DNA from: Lunularia cruciata
Taxonomy: Eukaryota; Streptophyta; Marchantiopsida; Lunulariales; Lunulariaceae
Length of the DNA: 64,000 nt
NCBI GenBank assembly: GCA_948567375.1
Contig: OX419755.1
Location: forward strand, 253,001-317,000
Reading direction: 5' to 3'
In this document: positions 1 to 9,862 of the stretch, piece by piece
How the letters are laid out: each line of letters starts with the position of its first letter
How positions within the stretch are numbered: the first letter of the stretch is position 1
Made by a program: the position numbers and the translations under genes
Notes under the pieces: model-generated
The model's database searches: none
The model's input: only the letters and a program-made list of their open reading frames with translations
What the model was told of the DNA's origin: nothing

Positions 1-230
1 CTAACTCTAGATAGCCATCTACTCTAAGTATATGGTATACCCTCTAATGGGCAAAGATCAGGAGGCCGGGTGCTATGGAGCCCCATTGTTAGTTGCATGT
101 CTGCAATCTATACCATATAAAGAATGAACTGGCTAGAGGTCAAGTACATCTAGGACATAACCATTGTCCCTAAGGAACCACCATAAGGGAAGGAGTCATA
201 CATGCCATATGCCATCCTCTCGAACAGCTA

Positions 231-1718
231 TCACACACTAACATAGTAGCACCTCCACCAGAAAGAGCCACATAACATACACCTCAAGCCTGCACGTACA
301 AGTGCCAAGATTGGGTCCATAGTACCATCAATGTTTGGGAGGTGGCATGGCGCACAATTGTGCACATGATCCTTCCAAACAACACCATCACGTCCTTCTA
401 ACACAAAGACTCTAGATGGCAAAACCTCACGCAATCTCAAGATAGTGCGGCCTATAGAAACATCAAGTGTCATCGGTGCTGCATGTTGTAGATATACATA
501 GTCGCTTGGATGAAATTGACGGATTGAGGGTCTATAACCTCCTCCTTGAATGGTAGTATAGAGTAAAGTATCTCTATGCTGAGCAATCGCCAAGTTCTCA
601 AAGGCCATTGGCATCACTCTCTGAAAGATCCCTGCCCGTTGAGAACATGCGTTCATCCATACATCGGGGTCATCCAAGTCCAAAACTATAGTAGCATCTC
701 AATGAATGGCTGCAAGTAAATATGGATCTCGTCCATAGAGTAGAAAGTATGGAGAGAAGGATGCTAAGGAGGCTTGTCGGCTGAACCGATAGCCCATGGC
801 CAACCAAGGTAATTGGAGATCCAAATCTCCCAAGTGGCCTCTCTGCAAACCATACTTTTGCAATCCTCTCTTCACTGTCTGAACCACTCTCTCTACTAAG
901 CCATCTGCCTCAGGGTGATCTCAGGATGTAGTATGATGATCAATCAAAGCCTTGTCGCACAAGACCTGAAATTCTCCCAAGAACTCTGTACCCTGATTAG
1001 TCAAAACCTGAGCTGGTGCACCAAAATGACTAAGAACTCAATCCAGGAACAAGTAAGTTGTCCCTTCTCTAGACTTGTCAGGAAGTGCCACCAACTCAAT
1101 CCACTTGGAGAAGGACTTCACCATCACCAAAACATATTGATGATGTCTCACAGTCAGCGGTAAAGGTCCGGCAAAGTCCAAACTCCAACGGTAACCCAAT
1201 CCCATGATATGTAATGGGTGTAATTGTGGTGTAGGAGCATTGAATGATGCTCTAACTCGGTCACAAACCACACATCTGGCAACAAACTGTTGTACCTTGG
1301 TCTGCATACCGAGCCACCAATAATGACTCTGGAGTAAGCTATATGTATGCTTTACTCCAAAATGTCCTAGCTCCTCATGAGCATGACGGACCAACTGTGG
1401 TCTCTATGATGGAAGTGGTACTACTCGCACTCTACCATCCTCCCATACATGCAAAAGGTGTCTACCCTCCAATCTGAACCGTCTGGCTCGCTGAAGAACA
1501 TGGTCTCTCTCCTTGGCCCCAACTGTGCCACCCACAATACCAGTGCAAAGATAGTCCATCACTAAGACATCATTATGAATGTCTCGCTGAACTGTATCAA
1601 TATCTTCACTCTCTAGATCTGTGACCTCAATAACTCCTCCTGTATATGTTGAGAGAGATACCACCAAAGCCTTTGCAAATATACACAAAAAGGCCGATGC
1701 ATGCCAACCTGGCACCAT
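231..1718 (-). pseudogene. Element A integrase (broken)
   Basis: The N-terminal zinc-binding region is at about 1260-1394, with RHAHEELGHFG followed by CVVCDR. The catalytic core follows, with its first aspartate in WSLDFAGPL (near 1180). The second core motif reads VLTNQGTE near 1000, so the expected catalytic aspartate is asparagine. The glutamate motif GLVERVVQTV lies near 905. The stretch ending in FSPYFLLYGRDP (699-887) is the usual end of the core. The tail (231-683) continues with a Cys/His-containing segment, NCAPCHLPNIDG. Stops at about 1035 and 690 and a break near 1400 interrupt the frame. The same C-terminal tail is found again in E (60629-60895), supporting a genuine family feature. 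Confidence 0.88.
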
Positions 1719-1760
1719 CTCCTCATCTGTCTTGCCATGCCAACGTGCTCCGGTCTGATC

Positions 1761-2384
1761 CTACTGGCTGAGACATGGGTTTCTACTCAACCCATCTACA
1801 TCACGGTTCACCACTCCAGGTCTATAAGCAATCGTGAAATCATACTCTTGTAAAATCAGAGCCCATCGTGCAAGCTTCCTTGAAAGCTTGTCGGACTCCA
1901 TCAACCACTTCAATGGCTGATGATCAATGATGAGAGTGAAGGGGTTACCAAATAGGTAACATCGAAAATGTGCTACTGCCCAAACTGCTGCCAAGCACCC
2001 TCCCTCATATGAACTATACTTCACCTCCGCTGAATTGTTGGAGCGACTAGCATAGGCCATCACAAACTCCTTCTCCTCATCATCATGCTGGGTGAGCACC
2101 GCTCCAAGCCCCAACATACTCCAATCAGTATGAACCTGAAATGTTCGTCCCTTGATCGGTCTCCTCAAAATAGGAGCAGATGCCAACCTCTCCTTGAGCT
2201 CTACAAAAGCTCTCTCCTGCTCATCTCCCCAACACCACTCCTGTGTAAGCTTGGTCAGCTTCGTCAAGGCCTTAGCAATGGCACTAAATCCTCTAACATA
2301 GCGGCGATAGAAGTTTGCCAACCCAAGGAATGCTTGCACTTTGCTCACATCCCTAGGCTGAGGAATACGTGCAATAGCCTCCAC
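1761..2384 (-). pseudogene. Element A end of RT and RNase H
   Basis: Begins with the RT connection motif FLGLANFYRRYVRGF. RNase H follows, with acidic residues visible in VHTDWSMLGLGAVL, YSSYEGGCLAAVWA and LIIDHQPLKWL, and ends with YRPGVVNRDVDGLSR. This is the standard order for Gypsy pol: RNase H removes the RNA strand during reverse transcription. This segment of about 207 codons is open, but it is separated from the RT upstream by a stop at about 2391 and from the integrase downstream by a stop near 1760. Confidence 0.9.
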
Positions 2385-2390
2385 CTTGGT

Positions 2391-3019
2391 CTACTGAACA
2401 CCAAGTCCTCTAGGGTAGATAGTATGACCCAAATACTCAACCTGCTTGTGGAAGAACCTACACTTCCCAAGATGTAATTTGAGTCCATGAGATCTCAACC
2501 TCTCAAACACCTCCAACAATTGTCTCTCATGCTCCTCCACATTAGTGCTATAAACCAAAATGTCATCAATATAGCACCGAGCAAAATCCAATCTAGCTAG
2601 GATCCTGTCCATGACCCTCTGGAACTCAACAAGAGCATTATTTAACCCAAATGGTAAGAACCTCCACTGATATAACACATCCTTGCCGTGAGGATCAATA
2701 GCCCAAAATGTTGTCTTGGACTTATCCTCCTCCCTGATAGGCAACTGATGATATCCCGCTCAAAGATTCAAGTACTGAGGATCTTTGCATGCCCAATCGC
2801 ATCAAAAATCTCCTCTGGTGTAGGCATGGCATACCAATCAGCCCTGGTCTCTCGGTTGATAGGACGGTAATCTCCACACATCCGCCTATCTATATAGTTG
2901 CCATGCATATCCTTCTTGGTTGGAATCATTGTCGTTGATGCATACTCTCCATGTGAAATCTCCACCAAACCAGCCTCAAAAAGGTCACTACTCCGGCTCT
3001 GAATCAATGTCTTCTCCAT
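2391..3019 (-). pseudogene. Element A reverse transcriptase (frameshifted)
   Basis: The N-terminal half (2768-3019) contains the conserved CGDYRPINRET and PTPEEIFDAIG segments. The catalytic half (2391-2744) has LPFGLNNALVEFQRVMD and the active-site motif CYIDDILVYS, then EYLGHTI. The two halves are in different frames, with a frameshift and stop near 2745-2770. The YxDD aspartates are retained. The upstream join is to the methyltransferase-like domain rather than directly to a protease, which is unusual for Gypsy pol. Confidence 0.9.
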
Positions 3020-3253
3020 ATCACTATATTGATAAGGACGTCAGAAAACTGGTGTGTTGCTAGTCAGCTCAATCCGTATACCAGGTCCCTTTAGAGCACC
3101 CAAATCCTTCATAATGAAGGCAAAACAACTTGTGCGACTCCTCAAGAACCTCCAAACCCTCTGTCTTTCCTCTCCAGTAAGCTTGGGCCCAAGATCTGGC
3201 TCCCAAGTATCTTCTGTAACTGTAGTAGGAGGGGAAGACGTATTGACTGACTG

Positions 3254-4665
3254 CTACACTGGGCCCTTGGGAGCAATAGTGTCATGCTCCCGACCACTAG
3301 AGGTCCCAACCTCTATGTGAAAAACTCCCTCCACTCTGGCTACAAGCTTCACACGTCCTCTAGCTGCATCCCGTGTGGACCAAGGGTGTAATCCAAGTAA
3401 CCCATGCTCACCTGGATGGACTCCAAGTAGACCACTCTCCCTAGTAGCTACTGGATGTGTCCCAAGAATACCATGTCCAATTGGTCTATCGCCCCCAACA
3501 TGTGCCTGAATCGTCTTGATAGGCACAAGGCTCACAATTGTTCGAGTGGTGATGCCTATCAAGCGCATCCTACACTGCTCTACCAAGCCAAGGCTCACAA
3601 TCCAGGTCAAACAATTCAGGTCCATAGCCTGACCTAACACTTGGCGCCTGGATGCCTCTGACACTGCTGGAACAGCGGTAATACCGGTGTGAAAACCCAT
3701 TGCCCGCTCTCTCTCATCAGCATTGAGCTCCACCAACTACTGTAACTATGAGTCCCAAACAAGTCCAAGTCCTCCCTCTTGAAAAGCATGAGAGCCTAGG
3801 AAACTCATGAGTGTGGGAAATGCGGCTCTAGGCTATCCAACTAGGTTCACCACTACCATAGGTGACCTATCAGCCACTACCACTGTTTGAGACTGACGCC
3901 CGACATCCAAGATATCATCAACAAGGATGTGGTCAAGTAGTTGAATCCCATCATAAGCACACTGTAGAACCTCTCTGGGTAAGAGGTTTGTCCACTAAAG
4001 ACGAAGACAATGAGCCGTGATCCCACTCTGGTTGCATCTAACAATATAGTAGGTCCCATCCAAGAATGGACCTAATGTGTACTCGCCACCACTTTGGTGC
4101 GAGAATCACCCATCAAAGAAACGTTCTCCAAAAGGTAAGTTGGAGAAACGGATTGATGAACTTGGGGATGTCGTACAATCCGTAACATCTCCCAAAACAC
4201 ACCAGAACGAGGATCCCAAAGACCTAATCCTCTACCAGCACGTGTATGTCCCTAACATGGCCATCCAAAAATCACCAAGTGAATAGGCCCATGTCTCTCT
4301 AGGTCATGCACCCCCAATAAGGAAATGTCTCTTGGTAGGGCCTTCTGGTAACCTCTGACTGCTGACATCGGTAATAACTCTGAATACCGATAGGCCAAGT
4401 TTGCCACATGATGTAGAGAGACTTGCCTAGCAGTCTCATCTCTCTCTACATACAAGTACCTCTGTACTTGGATACCCGCCTATAACACCGCAGCTAGTCC
4501 GGTGCTGATCCCACCAAACAACTCCAATAGGCATATCTCCTCTACTGGATACTGCCAAGCAATGAGTGTGGTATCCAGAGGTGTCAAAGCAATTGCCTCT
4601 AGAGGCTCATCCTCACACTCATCTCCTAATGGTACGAAGGCTCCACTCCAAGCCTGTTGCACCAA
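3254..4665 (-). pseudogene. Element A DNMT3-like C5-cytosine methyltransferase domain (interrupted)
   Basis: Motifs of DNA cytosine-5 methyltransferases occur in linear order. Motif I is LLELFGGISTGLAAVL (4483-4530), the AdoMet-binding loop. YLYVERDETARQVSLHH follows at about 4400-4455, resembling the acidic AdoMet-contact strand. Motif IV is GPIHLVIFGWPC (Cys codon 4255-4257, the catalytic nucleophile position). Motif VI is YLLENV (ENV at 4120-4128). A motif VIII-like TAHCLRL-WTNLLPRE lies near 4000. A motif IX-like FPTLMSF and a motif X-like ERERAMGFHTGIT with LGQAMDLN occur at 3600-3740. The order I-IV-VI-VIII-X is unpermuted, and the GPxxLVI..xPC, ENV and MGF..x.T spacing resembles DNMT3 rather than permuted DRM. 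Amber stops at 4480-4482 and 4252-4254 and later frame changes break it. It lies between protease and RT, where typical Gypsy elements have nothing. Membership in the family is firm; activity is not inferred. Confidence 0.82.
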
Positions 4666-4677
4666 TTGATCTGCATG

Positions 4678-5298
4678 CTACTGCAATGCCTCCTCGGAAC
4701 TCCACAATGGAACATCAAAGGTGGATGGAACAATCCCACTCGTACTCCAAAGCCAAGTCATCTCCTCTGGTACTGGAGTATCCTCTGCATGGGCGTTCCC
4801 CTCCAACAAGTCACCAGGCCATGTAACTGCACCATTGAAAGCTAAAACTGATGCTGCCATGGTCCTGGACTGTAGTGAGCCAAGACTGCCACTACTGAAG
4901 CGTACTGGTAGGCAACATACCCATCCCTCACCAGACTGCCAACCAGGTCTATAAGAGGTTGTCTCCTCCCAATAGTCAATGCTGAAACCCATGGAGTATA
5001 ACAATGCTCCCCCAACTAACACATCATATGACTCAGCTATCGTTGCAATAGCCTGAGCTCTCACCACCAAGCTATCAGTTGGATGACCAGGCTGAACCTG
5101 GATAACAAGCTCTCCATGTGTGATGTACTGTGTCGAACCACCACCTAGAGATGTTTGGATCTGAAATGGACACCTCTCCACATCGGTCTTTTGTAACTCT
5201 GGACCAAAAATTGCAGCCTTCCCCAACATAAAGGGCTGCACACTAGAGTCTAACAAGACTCTTTGTGGTGTGTAGACCTTCCCTAAAGGTCCCACCAA
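4678..5298 (-). pseudogene. Element A aspartic protease region
   Basis: An open segment with the retropepsin-type pattern RVLLDSSVQPFMLGKAA at its start (near 5240) and SYDVLVGGALLYSMGF (near 5000), the second being the usual hydrophobic-Gly-Gly strand of the protease fold. The expected Asp-Ser/Thr-Gly active site reads DSS here, so the active-site Gly is replaced. Retropepsins cut the Gag-Pol polyprotein during particle maturation. The frame matches both the spacer upstream (5314-6000) and motif I of the methyltransferase domain downstream, so protease and DNMT-like domain were probably translated as one polyprotein; a stop near 4678 now separates them. Confidence 0.75.
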
Positions 5299-5313
5299 AC
5301 GGAAAATCCCCCT

Positions 5314-6000
5314 CTAGTTATCCAATAGGACAACACCAGGTGTGAACCGTGCTCTCTCAAAGGCCGGTCTAGCTGGCAACTCCTCCAGTCTAGCCGCTGC
5401 TGCCTGCCATAAACCACTGGTCGCTGAACGGATACCATGCTCCTCAACCAAGTTAGCTCCACTACCAACCACCTCTGCTCTAATAGTAGGAACCGCACCA
5501 TCCCTACTCTTACACAGCACGGCAGCCAACCGGAATACTGGGGTTGGGTCAACTCCAAATGTAAACATATCACTGGCCGAAAACAAAGGACGTTGCATAA
5601 TCAGCTGAGCCGCCCCCAACATCATGCTAGACTCAGTCTGTGTAGTAGCAAGTGGCTGACTAGCAAGTAGTCCATCATGTACTCCATCACCACCTACCAC
5701 ACCTACACTAGGACATCTAGGAACCATGGATGTTTTTTGTAATGCCTCAAATAGTGTGAAAGATTGGGGAAGTCTGACTCGTCTCCCAACCTCTCTTCTC
5801 TGTGGATCCAACTCCACTGATGCTCCTCTAGGCTCTAGAGCACGTATTGCACTCTTAGTCACTGCTGCAGATGCATCCACTTGTGCTGCTCTACACATGA
5901 AGTCCAAAGCATCTCTATCACTAGCATATGAGGTGAAAGCCTCAGCACCCAAATCTGATCTCCTCTGAGCAATAGCCATACTAGCCAATCTCTGCTCCAA
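5314..6000 (-). pseudogene. Element A Gag-Pol spacer between zinc knuckle and protease
   Basis: A 228-codon open frame in phase with the protease and with motif I of the methyltransferase domain. It contains no motif I recognise. It is rich in Ala, Arg and Ser (RALEPRGASVELDPQ, VRLPQSFTLFEALQ). It is probably the linker or nucleocapsid-protease region of the polyprotein. About 390 bp of this very segment recur at 8188-8585 in the leader, in the same orientation. Function unknown. Confidence 0.6.
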
Positions 6001-6149
6001 CTACTCAATCCGAGTAGCCATAGCTGTGCAGAAGTAAGGGCAAGTACTGCACCCCTACTAGGTGTAGATCCTCTACCACCACCTCTACCACCTTGTCCTC
6101 CATGAACTGGAGCTCCTCTACTACCAGCCATAGCAGCCCTACCACTCCG

Positions 6150-7255
6150 TAACTCCGGGTGTAGGTCAAAACACCGGTCACTAGTGTGACCAAATCTGTG
6201 GCAGTGCTCACACTGTCTCTATGCTGGCTGTGATGCACCCAAAGTATCAGGTGCACTGCCTTGAGTAGACTCTCTCTGATGGTGAGGTCCACCATAAGTC
6301 CAACAAGCAACACCACCACTCATTGGCTACTGCTGACCCGATAACGAGGGTAAGGGTCTAACTCCATTAGGCCCTCCACTCGCTCCATAAGATCTGGGCT
6401 GTCCACCCTGTCCTCAAAAACCAACTGGTGTGGTGTACTCTACTGCACCTAGAAGAAGTCACATCCGTGGATGAGGTCTCCCTACCAAATCCAGCTGTCA
6501 CCACTCTCTCCTCTACCATGTTGAGCTCATTACGCTCAACCAAACCAAAGACCATTGCCAAAGTAGGCGAAGTAGCCTGTAACAACATAGCATCACAAAC
6601 TCTACGTCGTAACTTCTTGTCCCGGTATCCAATACCAAAACTGGACTGCTTGGGCTTCAATGACTCCCTAAGTGAAACTGATCAGCCGCTTCATGCGAGT
6701 GTATGCCTCATGTAGGCTCTCTCCAACCTTCCGCTAGAACTCTTGCAAGCTCCTCAGCTTGTCAGTCCGCACTCCTTGGTAGTTCTGCCTCAAACACAGG
6801 AAGAACTCCACCATGGGGTTAAACCCTGGTACCACACCACCTCTTGCAGCGGTACCTCCACTTGTAGTAGCACTATCTCCAGCTAGTGCACCACCACTAG
6901 CTCCACCCACACTACTCGAGCTAGAACTCGTAGGTACAGCCAATCTACTCTTGGCCACCGAGCCTGAAGTGATGGAGACATAGTGTGGAGACCAATACTG
7001 TCTCCATAACTCAATCTCTTCCAAATGAGCTCTCCTGAACTCATGGTAGTCATCCATTGGTAGACTCTCTAGATGCTGAAACAACCCCTTCCATGCCATG
7101 AAGGGTGTGAACAAAGTCGGGTTCCACATCTGCTGCAGATCACACCAACTATCGAAGTCCTGGATGAAGTCATCCAACTCAATGGTTCCCACTGTACCAT
7201 AGTAATGCCTAGGGCTTTTGGAGGCCCCATAAATCTCATCCATGTCCCACAACAA
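6150..7255 (-). pseudogene. Element A gag with CCHC zinc knuckle (broken)
   Basis: The capsid-like part lies at 6734-7255 (FDSWCDLQQMWNP, FMAWKGLFQHLESLP, EEIELWRQYWSPHY), followed by a Ser/Gly/Ala-rich linker and LHEAYTRMKRL at about 6700. The segment 6367-6660 continues with RRRVCDAMLLQATSPTLAMVFGLVERNE. A retroviral zinc knuckle CEHCHRFGHTSDRC (CX2CX4HX4C) is readable at about 6165-6207. The pieces are in different frames. Gag forms the virus-like particle and the knuckle binds genomic RNA. The probable start is the ATG at 7253-7255, though an upstream start cannot be excluded. Confidence 0.78.
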
Positions 7256-8187
7256 CGGTGTGAATACACCAAGTGCACTCTCAACTGAATCAGCTCATGT
7301 GTCGAACTCCAACTCAGAGTCAATCTCCTCCCTCATTAGGACCTGAGATACAAGCTAATATCGAGCACCACTCCGAGTAAACCCATTGCATACTGCAGGG
7401 CTAACTCCTCTGGAATCTCCAAAGAACTCCGTTGTGACAAAGTAACCGCAACAATAAACCCAAACCACCAACTGCAACCACAAGTACCCTACCAAGTGCC
7501 AACACCACCATGTGCCAACACCAACTAAGCATCATCCACTAATGTAACTCTAACCAAGATAACTACACTAGGAGAAAGGGCAACCTGTAACCTGCCATCA
7601 TAACACGCACTCTCACGGTCTGCAGGTCATCACTTCCTACCTCACCGGAGAGAAACAAAGGTAGTTTGACTAGTCATCACTCTAGCCTCACCACCGAGAG
7701 CACACCAGAGCACCAATGCTCAAAAGTCAGGGCACCTCACACAACGTGGTGCACAAACAGGAAGTAGAGAATGGGGGGGGGGTCCAATCACAAGAAATCT
7801 AAACAAAAACCCTCCATCTCATAACACAACACAGGACTGACTCTGCCACCATTTGGCATTTGACATAAGAGAAGTTCATATCTACCAAGATCACCAAGAA
7901 TGGGATCAAACTACCTCTCCTAGCCAAAACTACATGTGTATAGATAACAGTGACACTCACTATGACAACAAGTGAGGGTGGATCAGTTGGCTAGGGCACC
8001 AATCTAGGAACAAGAGATCTAGGGGTCAAACCCTATTGCGCATAATCTAGCAAAAAAGGCAGATTTTGCCAACCAATGACCAAGATCTACTCTAAACTAG
8101 CTAGCCTCACACCAGCAAGTTGGCTTGCTGGCCCTTCTAGGCCTTCGTAGCCTCTCATAGCCCTATGCCTCAAAGCCCTATCATCGT

Positions 8188-8585
8188 AACAAAAGACACC
8201 GCATAATTAGCTAAGCCGCTCCCAACATCATGCTAGACTCAATCTGTGTAGTAGCAGGTGGTTGACTAGTAGGTATTCCATCATGTACTCCATCACCACC
8301 TACCACACCTACACTAGGACGTCTAGGAACCATGGATGTTGTCTATAATGCCTCAAATAGTGTGAAAGATTGGGGAAGTCTGACTTGTCCCCCAACCTCT
8401 CCTCTCTGTGGATCCAACTCCACTGATGCTCCTCTAGGCTCTAGAGCACGTACTACACTCCTAGTCACTGCTGTAGATGCATCCACCTGTGCTGCTCTGC
8501 ACATGAAGTCCAAAGCATCTCTATCACCAACATATGAGGTGGAAGCCTCAGCAACCGAATTTGATCTCCTCTGAGCAATAACCAA
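8188..8585 (-). repeat. Displaced second copy of a gag-pol spacer fragment in the leader of A
   Basis: Nearly the same sequence as 5590-5981, in the same orientation, about 2.6 kb upstream in element A. It includes an 80-codon open frame (8343-8585) that parallels the 5720-6000 part of the spacer. Differences are scattered point changes, so the copy is not very recent. It ends abruptly at both sides with no terminal repeats. It looks like an intra-element duplication, for example by template switching during reverse transcription. Confidence 0.85.
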
Positions 8586-9003
8586 AATCCAACCAAAATC
8601 TGACGTAAACCCTAAAGTTGGCTATCCGCCAAATCCCCCACTAACTTTCCACTCGAGCCAAATTGACAACACGGGTTTTCCAAATCACAAATTCATGAGA
8701 AGAGCTTCCCAACTCCACCTTCAATTTGACTTTTTGAGTCCAACTTGCAGCAAAGTGGTCCTACCTTTACCTCCTGAGCTCAAAATCACAACCATTGCTC
8801 AAAATTTACTCCTTCTTTGCTCAAAATTTGGCCAACGCTTCCGCACACCGGCCGTCTAACTGCCAAATCTGCATCAATTAATTGAGCTTCTACACACTAG
8901 GGAAACATTGAACTTGAATCAAGCTACCAATGATCCACCAAGCTTGGAGATACCACCAACACTCAAAGTTCCTACACTCGATTTCCCCCTGACTTCACTC
9001 TAG

Positions 9004-9029
9004 GAAGTGAGCTCCAAAGAGCTCACTTC
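9004..9029. repeat. Perfect 11-bp hairpin next to the 5' LTR of A
   Basis: GAAGTGAGCTC, loop CAAA, then GAGCTCACTTC. A second copy of the same stem with the complementary loop occurs inside the LTR at 9224-9249. In the sister LTR of E the equivalent (near 60085) is degenerate. Confidence 0.85.
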
Positions 9030-9034
9030 TCTGA

Positions 9035-9485
9035 TGTAATCAGATTGCTTACCACTCTCAAATCAACTCAACTCAGATCAGTACTTGATCTGTCACTCTA
9101 TAAACTGCCAACAACTAGGTACTGATTACAATCAAGCCACACCCACTCCAGCATAGAGAATCTAGGTGACGCTCGCCGGCCTCTGTCCACCATAGCCAGG
9201 AACTCGAAGGCTCAACATCAAAGAAGTGAGCTCTTTGGAGCTCACTTCAAAACTATAACCCTTGGACTCGAGCTAGCTCTAAAACCCTAATGGTCTCGCT
9301 GACGGCACACTCAACGGTGCGAACGGTGCAAAGTGATGGTGGGCCCCACCGTGAAGTCAGTACCCCAAACACCAAATCTGACCGTCGGAAAGTAGTCTTT
9401 GGGAAACTACTGAAATAACTCTAACTACTATCACTGGAACTCTAGTGTCCGAGCATCTAGATGCGGCACTACAAATGGCCTGACA
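9035..9485 (-). repeat. Element A 5' LTR (451 bp)
   Basis: Runs TGTAATCAG...GGCCTGACA on the plus strand, giving TG...CA termini. It matches 59896-60321 in remnant E across its length (ACAATCAAGCCACACCCACT and GGTGCAAAGTGATGGTGGGC segments). It contains a perfect hairpin at 9224-9249. The partner LTR is outside the window. Boundaries come from the comparison with E and from resumption of element B sequence at 9486. Confidence 0.8.
9224..9249. repeat. Perfect hairpin inside the LTR of A
   Basis: GAAGTGAGCTC, loop TTTG, GAGCTCACTTC: the same stems as at 9004-9029 with an inverted loop, so the two 26-bp blocks are reverse complements of each other and could also pair with each other. Confidence 0.85.
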
Positions 9486-9503
9486 CTCGGAATGGTGTAT
9501 GCT
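9486..9503 (+). pseudogene. 18-bp sliver of element B RNase H between two insertions
   Basis: The bases between the end of A (9485) and the solo LTR (9504) join seamlessly to 12733 onward. The joined sequence parallels 54180-54215 in element C (GGTGTATGC then CAAG...ACCACTAC). This shows A and the solo LTR inserted independently into the same RNase H gene. Confidence 0.8.
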
Positions 9504-9862
9504 TGTGGTGCCCACATTTTTTGTTTTTTTCAAAATAAAGGAGAAGAAGTGTATAGAGAAGTTGGATTGCGCCTATATGGCCGAAGAAGGCGACAAAAAT
9601 TGTCTTCAGGATGAAACCCAAAGTAAAGTGACTTCAGGTCATAAGGCGAAGTACTTGGAAATGCCATGTCAGCATACAATACAAAGTAAATTGTCTTCGG
9701 CTCGGGGAGAGCTCAACCCGAGGCAAAGACAGTCTAACAACCTTTCGTCGGGGCGAGAAATTCAAGAAGGGGCCATTTCAAAACTGGCGGCTCATATGCG
9801 CGAAGGTTGAGTGACAGTGACAAGTGCATGCCGGAGGTGTGATTTCTCGGTAGAAACTCGAA

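Larger units (their letters stand above)
7340..9034 (-). other. Element A 5' leader, mostly non-coding
   Basis: This stretch of about 1.7 kb lies between the start of gag and the 5' LTR. I see no convincing frame apart from the displaced gag-pol fragment at 8188-8585. A poly-G run occurs at 7773-7781. No unambiguous primer binding site was found next to the LTR. A perfect hairpin (9004-9029) sits directly beside the LTR boundary, and could belong to a packaging or priming structure or mean that the LTR boundary is misplaced by about 30 bp. Confidence 0.5.
1..9485 (-). mobile_element. Element A: Ty3/Gypsy retrotransposon carrying a DNMT3-like methyltransferase domain (3' end off the left edge)
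   Basis: Reading from right to left, the minus strand shows an LTR (9035-9485), a non-coding leader, gag with a zinc knuckle, a spacer, an aspartic protease, a C5-cytosine methyltransferase-like domain, reverse transcriptase, RNase H and integrase. Its left (3') LTR would lie just outside the window, since position 1 corresponds to about 60450 in sister copy E, roughly 130 bp from that LTR. The right end abuts 18 bp of element B's RNase H, so A inserted into B. Reading frames are broken by several stops and frameshifts, so this copy is not expected to be autonomous. The domain order is clear; the lineage name is not. Confidence 0.9.

Noticed and set aside
3254-4665. Possibility that the methyltransferase motifs are a captured bacterial restriction-modification gene
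   Set aside because: Motif style is DNMT3-like (GPxxLVI..PC, MGF..GIT), in phase with the element protease, and flanked by pol domains; no restriction gene nearby.
7773-7781. Poly-G run as polypurine tract of A
   Set aside because: It lies in the leader on the 5' side and on the wrong strand for a PPT, not next to the 3' LTR.
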